A stretch of DNA of 64,000 bases from positions 38,070-102,069 of the forward strand of contig JBBQJI010000024.1 in NCBI GenBank assembly GCA_038325765.1, in the 5' to 3' direction. Position 1 is the stretch's first letter; every line of letters starts with the position of its first letter. The notes under the pieces were generated by a model that was not told where the DNA came from, did not search any database, and saw only the letters and a list, made by a program, of their open reading frames with translations. Positions 24,974 through 32,750 of this stretch are shown one piece after another. This DNA comes from Xiheibacterium sp038325765. Lineage in GTDB: Bacteria; Myxococcota_A; Polyangia; Nannocystales; Nannocystaceae. Made by a program: the position numbers and the translations under genes.

Positions 24974-26808
24974 GCAGGACTCCAGCGGTAGCGTAGCAGC
25001 CACTGATTGCTCGTGTCTGGCCCGACGTCGCGACGCTCGAGCAGCGCGAGGCCGGGCCAGACACGCAGGATCACGGCGTGGGCTCGGGCCGCATCGTGAT
25101 TGCGCAGGTGCAGCCACGTGGCGTCCGAACGACGGGCTGCGCGCTGCTGACGCGGCGTTCGGGCGAGGCCGAACGGCACGTCGTCGGCGATCCACAGCGT
25201 GCCGCCCGGACGCAGCCGCCGACAGATTGCCGCGACGACGCGCTCGGGCGCGCGCAGATGGTTCCACGCGTGGGCGATCACCGCGTGATCGAAGCTGCCC
25301 TCGGGCAGGGTCGGCAGCACGTCCTCGGCGTCGCCGAGCAGCAGCATCACGGGCGGCTCGTCCGCGGCGTGATCCCGGCGCGCGGCGGCGGCCAGCCGCG
25401 CGCGCAGCCGATCGAGGGCCGCAGCGTCGGGATCGATCCCGACAAAGCGCACCCTGCCCGCGTCGATGGCCGGCTGCCACAGGGCCGCGAGCCGGCCATC
25501 GCCGCAGCCGATCTCGAGCACGTCGCCGTGCACCTGGGCAAGCGCATCGCGCAGCCGCTGCTCGTCGCGGTCGAACACCGGCTCGAGCTCGGCCTCGAAC
25601 AGTCCGGTGCACGTGTCGCGCTCGGGGCACGGCCGGCACTGCTCGGCGCGCCGCAGCTTGACCAGATCACGGGCGAAGTCGTCGGGCGCGGGCTTGCGCG
25701 AGGCGTCGAGGTAGACCTGACCGGCGGCGTGCTTGATGTGCCCCAGCGTGTCGTCGTCGAAGTCGCGGGTGTCGGAGCGGTAGCGGGCGAGCTTGCCGTC
25801 GTGGCGCACGAACAGGTGGCGGGCGCGCTCGAAGGGCGCGGTGCCCTGCGCCATCACCGGACACATCGCCGACGGCGGCGCCGCGGTGACGCCCTCGAGC
25901 ACCCAGTCGAACGCGTTGCTGCGGGCACCGATGGAAACCGGCCGCAGCTCGTCCGCACCGCGACGCGCATGATAGGCGCGGAACAGCCCCGGGCAGCCGC
26001 CGCGCAGTCCGCAGTCGTCGCAGTGCGGTGACGGGTGCAACGTGTTGCGAGCGTCTACGGGCACCAGATCGGCCTCGCCGACCTCGACCATGGTCCAGTA
26101 ACGATGCGTGCGCAGATCGTCATAGGCGCGCTCGAAGCCGGGCAGCAGGCACAGCGGAAATCCGCCGTGGCGGGCGCGTCCGGGCATGCGCTGCTCGGCG
26201 TGGTGCAGCGCGTCCACGACCGCGCCCGCGGCGTCGGCGATGGGCGGCACGACGACGTCGACCAGGCGCAGGGCGCCGCCTTTGGGCTCGGTCGCCGAGA
26301 ACTTGAGGATCGCGTCGGGGATCGGGGCGACGAGGTCGACCAGCGGCCGCAGGTGCGCGAGGTTCTGCCGCGTCACCACGCAGTTGACGGTGAGCGCGAG
26401 CCCGCGGCCCGACAGCCCGCGCAGCGACGTGAGGGCGGTGTCGAAGGACTCCGCACGCACGATGCGATCGTGCACCGCCGCTTCGCCCGCGTGCAGCGAC
26501 ATGTACACATAGCGGAGCCGACACGCGAGCAGGTGCTCGCGCACCTCGGGGTACGCCAGCACCAGGCCGTTGGTGACCAGCCCGAAGTCCATGTCGAGCT
26601 CGGCGACGAGCGCAGCCCAACGGCCGAGCTCGGATCGGATCGTCGGCTCGCCACCCGAGAGCACGACCATCGTGTGGCCCAGCGCCTTGGCGCGCCGGAT
26701 CTTGCGCTCGATCTCGTCGGCGCCGCCTTGCACCGCGCGCTCTTCTTGCGTGTGGCAGAAGGTGCAGTGCTCGTTGCAGGCGTAGCCGACCTTGATCAGC
26801 GCCTTCAC
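24970..26808 (-). CDS. radical SAM protein fused to a class I methyltransferase
   Basis: 612 residues, GTG start overlapping the upstream stop (GTGA). Part one (1-300) is a radical SAM domain with CNEHCTFC (Cys 11, 15, 18), VVLSGGEPT and a CDDCGLRGGCPG auxiliary cluster. A middle region (about 320-430) carries FVRHDGKLARYRSDTRDFDD and another Cys cluster, CRPCPERDTCTGLF. Part three (about 440-612) is a Rossmann methyltransferase with VLEIGCGDGRL for SAM, VGIDPD at strand two and the FDHAVIAHAWNHL motif IV region. It may install a radical-derived bond and then methylate the peptide; that is inference. It belongs to the HXS operon by overlap. Confidence 0.88.
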   Translation of the reverse strand: MKALIKVGYACNEHCTFCHTQEERAVQGGADEIERKIRRAKALGHTMVVLSGGEPTIRSELGRWAALVAELDMDFGLVTNGLVLAYPEVREHLLACRLRYVYMSLHAGEAAVHDRIVRAESFDTALTSLRGLSGRGLALTVNCVVTRQNLAHLRPLVDLVAPIPDAILKFSATEPKGGALRLVDVVVPPIADAAGAVVDALHHAEQRMPGRARHGGFPLCLLPGFERAYDDLRTHRYWTMVEVGEADLVPVDARNTLHPSPHCDDCGLRGGCPGLFRAYHARRGADELRPVSIGARSNAFDWVLEGVTAAPPSAMCPVMAQGTAPFERARHLFVRHDGKLARYRSDTRDFDDDTLGHIKHAAGQVYLDASRKPAPDDFARDLVKLRRAEQCRPCPERDTCTGLFEAELEPVFDRDEQRLRDALAQVHGDVLEIGCGDGRLAALWQPAIDAGRVRFVGIDPDAAALDRLRARLAAAARRDHAADEPPVMLLLGDAEDVLPTLPEGSFDHAVIAHAWNHLRAPERVVAAICRRLRPGGTLWIADDVPFGLARTPRQQRAARRSDATWLHLRNHDAARAHAVILRVWPGLALLERRDVGPDTSNQWLLRYRWSPA

Positions 26809-28229
26809 GCCGCCCCCTGCGGCACCGACGCGCCGGCTGCAGCGCTCGGGCGCCGCAGCGTCACCAGATCGTCGGCGGGCTGTAGCGGACGCGGCGGTGC
26901 GTGCAGCCGATCGAACGCGTGGGCGAGTTGGGCCCCGTGGTGCGCGGTGTCGACATCGACGATCGCATGCACGACGCGACCGTCCGGATCGACCAGGTAG
27001 CTGCTGCGCGCGATGCCGCCGCCCGTCGCCCGCCAAGCCCGCGCGATGGCGCCGTCGCGATCGGGGATCATCGTCGTCGCGGCGCTGCCGTGGGCCGCGG
27101 CCCAGCGCGCCTGCGCGGCCGCGTCGTCGGGCGACACCACGCACACCGCGATGCCGCGACGGGCAAGCGCCTCGCTGGCGGCGCCGAGGCTGCACAGCTC
27201 GGCGGTGCACGCCGGCGATCCGGCCTGGGGCACGAAGCACAGCGCCCGCCAGCCCGTGCCCGGCACGACGGTCGGCGCCGGCACGCCGAGCATCGCGACC
27301 CGTCCATCGAGCACGAGTCGCGGATCGAGCACGCGCGCGCCGGGCACGGGGACGAACTCGCCATCACCCATCCGCGCCGGATACTCGCGCCACGACCCCT
27401 CGCAGATCGGCTCGTAGCGACAGCGCGCGCACTGGCCAAAGCGCACCTTGCCGCGGGCCATGCGATCGGCGGCGTAGTCCGGCACGACGTAGCCGTCGTA
27501 GACGATCTCGGTGGGCGGCATGTGGAGCTCGGCGAGCTCGCGCTCGTGGCCCGCCATCATGCAAAACGGCATCGCCTCGGCCATGCCCACCATGCCGCGC
27601 GCGCGCCCGAGGTCCAAGGCGGCGTGGATGTGCGGCGCCACCTCGGACATCCGCGGGACCACCCCGCGAAAGTGCGTCGCGGCGTGCCCCGTGGGGTGCG
27701 GGAACGCGAGTTGGAACTGGCCCACACCGAGATCGGCGAGCAGGGCGACCAACGCTGGCATGTGCTCGGCGTTCTGCTTGGTCACCACCGTGTTGCTGAC
27801 GACGGGCACCCCGAGCGCCACCATGTGGCCGATCGCCGCCGTGATCTGGGCGAACGATCCCGGCGCCCGCGTGAGCCCGTCGTGGAGCTTGGCGACGTGG
27901 CCGTGGATCGCCGGCGCGAACTCGTTGGCCCCCGCGAGGACGGCGCGCTCGCAGAACCCGCGATACCCGAACATGCGGCCGTTGGTCTGGATCTGGATGC
28001 GCGCGTACCCGAGATGCCGCGCGACCTTCACCAGGTGGAAGAAGTCGGCCCGGATCGACACCTCGGCGCCGGTGAACACCACGTCGACGCACGTCTTCCG
28101 ACTCTCGCGCAGCTCGGCGATGCACTCTGCGGTGGTGCGATCACCGGTGAAGAGGTGGTCGCCGATGACGCAGAACACGCAGTTGCTGTTGCACGTGGTG
28201 CCGGTCTTGAGGTCGGCGCGGCGACGCAT
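26805..28229 (-). CDS. radical SAM protein fused to a PrxQ/Bcp-type peroxiredoxin
   Basis: 474 residues, first gene of the HXS operon. The radical SAM motif CNSNCVFC (Cys 13, 17, 20) is intact, but the usual GGEP SAM-binding motif is TGAEVS (residues 53-58), an odd change. CARCRYEPICEG then SW (about 267-280) is the family C-terminal Cys cluster. Residues 305-474 form a peroxiredoxin: FVPQAGSPACTAELC has Cys 341 and Cys 346 spaced like the peroxidatic and resolving Cys of Bcp/PrxQ, followed by VVSPDD and SYLVDPDGRVVHAIV. It may protect the Fe-S enzymes or act on cysteine/His-thiol intermediates; both are inference. A TACGCT sits 11 nt before the ATG. Confidence 0.9.
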   Translation of the reverse strand: MRRRADLKTGTTCNSNCVFCVIGDHLFTGDRTTAECIAELRESRKTCVDVVFTGAEVSIRADFFHLVKVARHLGYARIQIQTNGRMFGYRGFCERAVLAGANEFAPAIHGHVAKLHDGLTRAPGSFAQITAAIGHMVALGVPVVSNTVVTKQNAEHMPALVALLADLGVGQFQLAFPHPTGHAATHFRGVVPRMSEVAPHIHAALDLGRARGMVGMAEAMPFCMMAGHERELAELHMPPTEIVYDGYVVPDYAADRMARGKVRFGQCARCRYEPICEGSWREYPARMGDGEFVPVPGARVLDPRLVLDGRVAMLGVPAPTVVPGTGWRALCFVPQAGSPACTAELCSLGAASEALARRGIAVCVVSPDDAAAQARWAAAHGSAATTMIPDRDGAIARAWRATGGGIARSSYLVDPDGRVVHAIVDVDTAHHGAQLAHAFDRLHAPPRPLQPADDLVTLRRPSAAAGASVPQGAA

Positions 28230-28240
28230 GGCCAACTGGC

Positions 28241-28246
28241 AGCGTA
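28241..28246 (-). promoter_or_regulatory. TACGCT -10-like element of the HXS operon
   Basis: TACGCT 11 nt before the ATG at 28229, preceded by a T-run. The 237-bp gap 28230-28466 is shared with the divergent BLUF gene; nothing else recognisable is in it. Confidence 0.45.
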
Positions 28247-28466
28247 GGGAAAAAATCCGCCGAGCACCATGCACGTGGCCATCGCTCGGGCCTGGGCGAC
28301 GTGGCGGGCCGGCGGGGGGCTGCCTGGGCGATCCCAGGCGATGTCGAACACCGAGGGGGCCGCAGGCGCGCGCCGCGGTGCAGCCCGCCCCTCCGCGAGG
28401 CTGCGCCCAGCAGCACCCAGCGAGGGCGAGAGCCCTGCGCTCAAGTGCCCCCAGCCCACACGGCCG

Positions 28467-28922
28467 ATGCACCGAGTCGTGTTGCTCCGACTCAAGTACG
28501 CCAGCGTCTTCTCGTGCCTGCTGTCCGAGGAGGGGCTGGACGCGATCGTCGCGACCTCGCAGCGATCCAACACCGCCGCGGGGATCACCGGCGTGATGCT
28601 CGCCTACGGCGGCATCTTCATGCAGGTGCTCGAGGGACCGCCGGACGCCGTCGCGCCGCTGTTCTCCCGCATCGCGCGGGATTCCCGGCACACCAGCGTG
28701 GTCGTGCTGCGGCGCGAGGACGCCACCTGGCGCCTGTTCGGCGAGTGGTCGATGCGGCTCATCGAGCTCACCCACGCGGCGCGCGTGCAGATCGACCCCG
28801 CGCGCCAGCTCATCGAGACGGCGGCGCTGGGCTCGGCATCCGCGCTGGGCCGGCTGGATGAGATCGGTCGGATGGTGTGGTCGCTCGGCGCCCAGGGCGT
28901 CGCGGCCCGGCGCGCGAGCTGA
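28467..28922 (+). CDS. BLUF-domain blue-light sensor
   Basis: 151 residues. The BLUF fold is complete: an early Tyr in LKYASVFSCLL, Asn in SQRSNTAAGITGVML, the Gln in GIFMQVLEGPPDAV, IARDSRHTSVVVL, and the FGEWSM segment with the Trp/Met pair. These are the residues that hydrogen-bond FAD and switch on blue light. Beyond residue 105 is only a C-terminal helical cap, so an effector partner protein is expected. It diverges from the HXS operon, whose last gene is an EAL protein; BLUF proteins often control EAL domains, so a functional link is plausible but unproven. Confidence 0.9.
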   Translation: MHRVVLLRLKYASVFSCLLSEEGLDAIVATSQRSNTAAGITGVMLAYGGIFMQVLEGPPDAVAPLFSRIARDSRHTSVVVLRREDATWRLFGEWSMRLIELTHAARVQIDPARQLIETAALGSASALGRLDEIGRMVWSLGAQGVAARRAS

Positions 28923-29003
28923 GGCGATCGCGCCCGTCCCGTGGGTGTCGGCGCGCCGCTGCTGGCTCGCGCCGCCGCCTTGGCCGGTGTGCACGGGCCG
29001 CAG

Positions 29004-29009
29004 TACACT
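29004..29009 (+). promoter_or_regulatory. TACACT -10-like element, 7 nt before the GNAT gene
   Basis: TACACT followed by seven bases and the GTG at 29017; leaderless pattern. Confidence 0.45.
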
Positions 29010-29016
29010 GCCCGGC

Positions 29017-29619
29017 GTGGATCCCGGACCCGAGTCCTCACCGGACTCCGCGCGCAGCGGCGAAGTGGGCTCAGCGAGCGCACCGCGATTGCGACGGGCA
29101 ACGGCCGCCGATGCGCCGCGTCTGGCGTGGATCCGCACGGTGAGTTGGCGTACCGCGTACGCCGAGATCATCACGCCGCAGGCGCTCGATCGCATGGCCC
29201 GCAACGACGGCGAGCGCATGCGACGGGCGGTCACCCAGCAGCGTCCCGGTCACGCGGTGTGGGTCGCCGAGGATGCCCAGGGCACCGTGTTCGGCTACGC
29301 GTGGGCAGGACCGCAGACCGAACGGGGCTTGGGTCGCGGCCCCGGGTTCCTCGGCGAGATCTACGAGTTGTACCTGCACCCGCGCTGGCAGCGACGGGGC
29401 TTCGGGCGAGCGCTGCTGGTCCGCGCGATCTGGGATCTCATCGACGCCGGCCTCAATCCCGTGATGCTGTGGGTGCTCGGCGAGAACACCGCCCGCCACT
29501 TCTACGAGGGCGCAGGCGGGGTCGCCTTCGCCAGCCGCCACATCGAGGTCGGCGGTAGGGCGATGACGAAGGTCGCGTTCGGGTGGCACGAGCAGCTCCC
29601 GCTGCCCCCGCCCCTGTAG
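29017..29619 (+). CDS. GNAT-family N-acetyltransferase
   Basis: 200 residues from the GTG placed by the TACACT hexamer; longer frames begin in low-complexity sequence. The GNAT fold is clear: RRATAADAPRLAWIRTVSWR at the start, motif A EIYELYLHPRWQRRGFGRAL (acetyl-CoA pyrophosphate loop Q-R-R-G-F-G), and LWVLGENTARHFYEGAGGV at motif B. Similar proteins acetylate amino groups on small molecules, antibiotics or proteins; the substrate cannot be read from sequence. It follows the BLUF gene by 94 bp with its own promoter-like site and is convergent with the DUF1232 gene. Confidence 0.85.
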   Translation: MDPGPESSPDSARSGEVGSASAPRLRRATAADAPRLAWIRTVSWRTAYAEIITPQALDRMARNDGERMRRAVTQQRPGHAVWVAEDAQGTVFGYAWAGPQTERGLGRGPGFLGEIYELYLHPRWQRRGFGRALLVRAIWDLIDAGLNPVMLWVLGENTARHFYEGAGGVAFASRHIEVGGRAMTKVAFGWHEQLPLPPPL

Positions 29620-29634
29620 CCGACGCGTGCGGCG

Positions 29635-30057
29635 TCAGCCTAGCCCCGCCAGCCGCAGCACCTCGCGCGCCCGCTTGCCCAGGGCCGCGCGTCCCTCGGT
29701 GTAGACGACGTCCATCACCGCATCGATGTCGCCCTCGCCATGCCAGGCGTGGGTGACCGCGCCCTTGGGCAGCTCGCGCCGAAGAATGCGAAACACATGG
29801 CCGGCGACGAACAGATCGTCGATGAGCCCGAAAGGGCCGAGTTCGTCCTCGGGCAGCACGTCTTCGGGGACCACGAAGTACGCGAGCACGGCGTTGACCA
29901 TCGCGCGGGCGTCCCGCGACAAAGTGGTGTCGGCGAACAGCCGCGCGTAGAATTCGAACACGCACGGCGCCGACGCGACGGCCCGCTGCGCCGGCCCTTC
30001 GTAGGCCTCGACGAAGCCGCGGAGCGCCGCGAGGTAGTCCGGCGCGTCGAACCCCAT
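29635..30057 (-). CDS. DUF1232 (YkvA-like) protein
   Basis: 140 residues. The DUF1232 hairpin AVLAYFVVPEDVLPEDELGP then FGLIDDLFVAGHVFR is conserved: a membrane-associated helix, the acidic turn with Pro-Glu-Asp, and Asp-Asp. Family members are small proteins of unknown function, often linked to envelope stress. It is preceded by TACCGT six bases from the ATG at 30057, so it appears to be transcribed on its own. Its gene is 12 bp from the end of the lipid kinase gene, same strand. Confidence 0.85.
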   Translation of the reverse strand: MGFDAPDYLAALRGFVEAYEGPAQRAVASAPCVFEFYARLFADTTLSRDARAMVNAVLAYFVVPEDVLPEDELGPFGLIDDLFVAGHVFRILRRELPKGAVTHAWHGEGDIDAVMDVVYTEGRAALGKRAREVLRLAGLG

Positions 30058-30063
30058 CGCATC

Positions 30064-30069
30064 ACGGTA
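30064..30069 (-). promoter_or_regulatory. TACCGT -10-like element, 6 nt before the DUF1232 gene
   Basis: Hexamer six bases before the ATG at 30057; leaderless pattern. The six bases lie just before the stop of the lipid kinase gene. Confidence 0.4.
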
Positions 30070-31140
30070 TCAGGTTCCTCGCCCCGGCGAGGATGGTTCG
30101 CTCGTCGAGACCACCGCGCCCGGGGCCGACGTGAGGCGCTCGGGGCCGACGTGGGCACTCGGGGCCGACGGGTCGCCCGGCTCGATCGGCAGGCTCGGTT
30201 GGACGGCGCGGGGCGGTCGTAGGAAGTGCACCGCGCTCGGCATCACCGAGAGCACGAGTTCGACGCGGTGGTGGGCTTCGATGAGCGAGGAGTCGCCGCA
30301 CCACAGCTCGCCGTCGACGTGGAGGTCGTGCACGCTGCAGCCGAGCTCGACGCGGCTCGCGGCAATCACCTCGATCTCGGGCGCCGCGATCTCGCCGCGG
30401 CGCAGGCTCTCGAGGTAGCGCACCAGGCCCGGCCGATGGTCGCGGTCGACCAGCACCACGTGGAGCCGGCCGTCGTCGACGGCGGCGGCGGGGGCCAAGC
30501 CCAGGCGGGGGCCGATCGTCCACACGTTGACCACCTCGGCGAGCACGTATTCTCCGCTGCGATCGACGCCGTATTCTCCGCTGCGATCGACGCCGTCGAT
30601 CGTGAGCGCGATGCCCTGGCCGTCGCTCGCCGCCACGCGATCGCGCAGGTGGGCCAGGTCGCGCTCGAGCTTGCGCTCGCGATCGTCTTCGCGGCTCGCC
30701 CGCTCGAGCAAGTCGCTGTCGGCGATGAGCCGCCCGAACTCGCCTACGCCGACGCACTCGAGGAAGGTCGCCGTGCGGGCACCGTCGGTGACGCGGCCGA
30801 CGTCGAACCCGACCGACTCCCAGCTCGGCCACGCCGCCATCAACGCCTCGGGGGTGCCGCGGACACCCAGCGCCCTGGCGACGTTGTTCGCGGTGCCCAT
30901 GGGGATGACCGCAATCGGCTCGGGCCGCCCGATCATGTGCGACGCGATCGCAGCGACCGTGCCATCGCCGCCCGCGACCACCACGGCGTCACCGGGATCG
31001 TCCAGCGCCGACGGCCAATCCGGCGCCCCCAGCGACTGCATGACGACGCCGTGACCGGCCGCGCGCGCGGCACTTCGGAGCGCCTCGGGACTGTGACGGC
31101 CGTGGCCGGCCGATGGATTGTGGAATAGCGTGATGCGCAC
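30070..31140 (-). CDS. diacylglycerol-kinase-family lipid kinase
   Basis: 356 residues from the GTG at 31140 (a longer frame to 31227 begins with unrelated sequence). ITLFHNPSAGHG is the start of the DAGK catalytic domain, VVVAGGDGTVAAIASH the nucleotide-binding GGDGT loop, and AVIPMGTANNVARALG the P-M-G-T-x-N-x-x-A motif. It likely phosphorylates a lipid such as diacylglycerol, or a sphingoid base. A 24-bp duplication (30547-30594) gives two GVDRSGEY units inside the second domain, and a 3' triplication of CGGGGCCGACGTG near 30130-30172 makes a repetitive C-terminus. The S1P-lyase-like gene at 60973 makes sphingolipid use worth checking. Confidence 0.85.
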   Translation of the reverse strand: MRITLFHNPSAGHGRHSPEALRSAARAAGHGVVMQSLGAPDWPSALDDPGDAVVVAGGDGTVAAIASHMIGRPEPIAVIPMGTANNVARALGVRGTPEALMAAWPSWESVGFDVGRVTDGARTATFLECVGVGEFGRLIADSDLLERASREDDRERKLERDLAHLRDRVAASDGQGIALTIDGVDRSGEYGVDRSGEYVLAEVVNVWTIGPRLGLAPAAAVDDGRLHVVLVDRDHRPGLVRYLESLRRGEIAAPEIEVIAASRVELGCSVHDLHVDGELWCGDSSLIEAHHRVELVLSVMPSAVHFLRPPRAVQPSLPIEPGDPSAPSAHVGPERLTSAPGAVVSTSEPSSPGRGT

Positions 31141-31261
31141 CGGCCAGAAGCCCCCGAGTTGTCGACCATGGTGGAGGCTGGCGAGCGCTTGTCGAGCGGC
31201 TGAAAAACCGTCCGCGCCGCCGTGCACCGGCGCCCCGGGTTGCTATGCCTCCTGGGTAACC

Positions 31262-31999
31262 ATGAACATCCTGGTGACCAACGACGACGGGATCTACTCC
31301 CCCGGCCTGACCGCGCTGGCCCGCGCGGCACAACGGATGGGCACCGTGCGCATCGTCGCGCCCGACGTCGAGCAATCGTCGATGGGCCACGCGGTCACGC
31401 ACTCGCGCCCCCTGTCGTATCGCCCGACCCCGAGCCTCCCGTTCGACGCCCACCGTGTGAACGGCACCCCCGCCGACTGCGTCGCGCTGGGCTGCCACAT
31501 GTGGCACGACGTCGACGTGGTGCTGTCGGGGATCAACCTCGGGCTCAACCTCGGCACCTCGGCGTGGCACTCGGGCACCCTGGCCGCCGCCAAGCAGGCG
31601 GCCTTGCTCGGCGTGCGCGGCATCGCGTTCAGCACCTCCACCGGCGAGCACGACGCCGAGCCCGACTTCGAGGCGCTCGCGCCCCACGTCGACGCGGTCC
31701 TGGCCTTCGTGCTCGAGCATCGCGAGCTCACGTTGGTCAACGTCAACCTGCCGGCCAAGCCCGGCCCCATGCGTTGGACCCGGCAATCGATCCGCCACTA
31801 CGACGGGCGCGTGGTGCCGATCCAGGATCCCCGCGGCCGCCCGTTGTACTGGAGCACCGTCGCGCCGATCGAGGCGCCTGAGGAGGGCACCGACCGGTGG
31901 GCGGTGGATCACGGGATGATCTCGATCTCCCCGCTGCGGCTGGACATCACCGATCACGCGCTGCTGACCGCGGTGCAGCGCGACCACCCGCTCGGGTGA
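31262..31999 (+). CDS. surE: 5'-nucleotidase SurE
   Basis: 245 residues. SurE phosphatases dephosphorylate nucleoside 5'-monophosphates and short polyphosphate in stationary phase. The signature MNILVTNDDGIYSPGL holds the metal-binding Asp-Asp and nucleotide loop. APDVEQSSMGHAVTHSRPL contains the Ser ligand region, and VLSGINLGLNLGTSAWHSGT the second metal site with Asn. C-terminal family markers WAVDHGMISISPL and VNVNLPA are present; the length is normal. ATG 31262 is the first codon of the conserved N-terminus. Standalone between divergent neighbours. Confidence 0.94.
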   Translation: MNILVTNDDGIYSPGLTALARAAQRMGTVRIVAPDVEQSSMGHAVTHSRPLSYRPTPSLPFDAHRVNGTPADCVALGCHMWHDVDVVLSGINLGLNLGTSAWHSGTLAAAKQAALLGVRGIAFSTSTGEHDAEPDFEALAPHVDAVLAFVLEHRELTLVNVNLPAKPGPMRWTRQSIRHYDGRVVPIQDPRGRPLYWSTVAPIEAPEEGTDRWAVDHGMISISPLRLDITDHALLTAVQRDHPLG

Positions 32000-32023
32000 G
32001 CGCGGGGCGGTTCGGACCCCACT

Positions 32024-32620
32024 CTATTCGACGTAGTACGGGGCGCCGGCGTCGATCCACGCGCCGAAGCGATCGGTGTCCTCGACCGGGAACACTGCGC
32101 CGAACTCGTTGGTGATCTGCAGCCACGTCTGGCTCGCCTGGTGGTCCCCCGGCTCGACGAGCATGAGCCCGGTCGTCGCCACGACGCCCTCGAGGGCGAG
32201 CCGGACCTGCTCGTTGTCGATGTCGGCGTTGGGCAGCACCAGGTTGCCGTTGCTGTCAGTCGCGTGGCACCCCGAGCAGTTCACCCGCAGGAAGTCCGCG
32301 ACCCACACGAACTCCGGATCGTACTCGAGGGCGCCGCCGCTGTCGCTGCCCGAGCTCCCATCGGCGGTGGATGATTCGTCGCCTTGGCCGTCGTCCGTGC
32401 TCGAGCCGTCCGCGGTGGTGGGATCGGTGGAGGCGGCCTCGCCGATGCCGCTGCTCGAGCCCGAGGTCTCGGCGCCCCTCGTGGTCGTGGGGGTGCTGAC
32501 ACCGCCCATGGTGGACGAGCCATCGCCCTGGGTCTCGGCGCCGCCCTCGTCGGCCGCGCACGCGCCTGCGACGATCACCATGGCCACTGAACACACGCGG
32601 ACACGAATCATGATCGACAT
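32024..32620 (-). CDS. lipoprotein with single c-type haem motif
   Basis: 198 residues. Signal peptide MSIMIRVRVCSVAMVIVAGA, then CAADEGG as lipobox, then a 75-residue Thr/Ser/Gly/Asp spacer. The folded part (about 105-198) carries CSGCH (haem attachment) and LMLVEPGDHQASQTWLQITN, the SxxWxxI-type phrase of planctomycete/myxobacterial cytochromes of the PSCyt class. It is probably an outer- or inner-membrane anchored electron-transfer protein. TACCGT lies six bases before the ATG at 32620. Flanked by surE (convergent) and PAP2. Confidence 0.75.
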   Translation of the reverse strand: MSIMIRVRVCSVAMVIVAGACAADEGGAETQGDGSSTMGGVSTPTTTRGAETSGSSSGIGEAASTDPTTADGSSTDDGQGDESSTADGSSGSDSGGALEYDPEFVWVADFLRVNCSGCHATDSNGNLVLPNADIDNEQVRLALEGVVATTGLMLVEPGDHQASQTWLQITNEFGAVFPVEDTDRFGAWIDAGAPYYVE

Positions 32621-32626
32621 CGCGAC

Positions 32627-32632
32627 ACGGTA
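32627..32632 (-). promoter_or_regulatory. TACCGT -10-like element, 6 nt before the cytochrome lipoprotein
   Basis: Hexamer six bases before ATG 32620; leaderless pattern. Confidence 0.4.
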
Positions 32633-32750
32633 GGTCGGTGGAGCGCGGCGCGTCAACGCGATCGGCTCGGGCGGCCGCCCGCCTGTAACCGCGGTGCGCT
32701 CGCTGACGTGATCGCCACCGATTTCGAACGCCGACGCCGATCGTCTCGCC

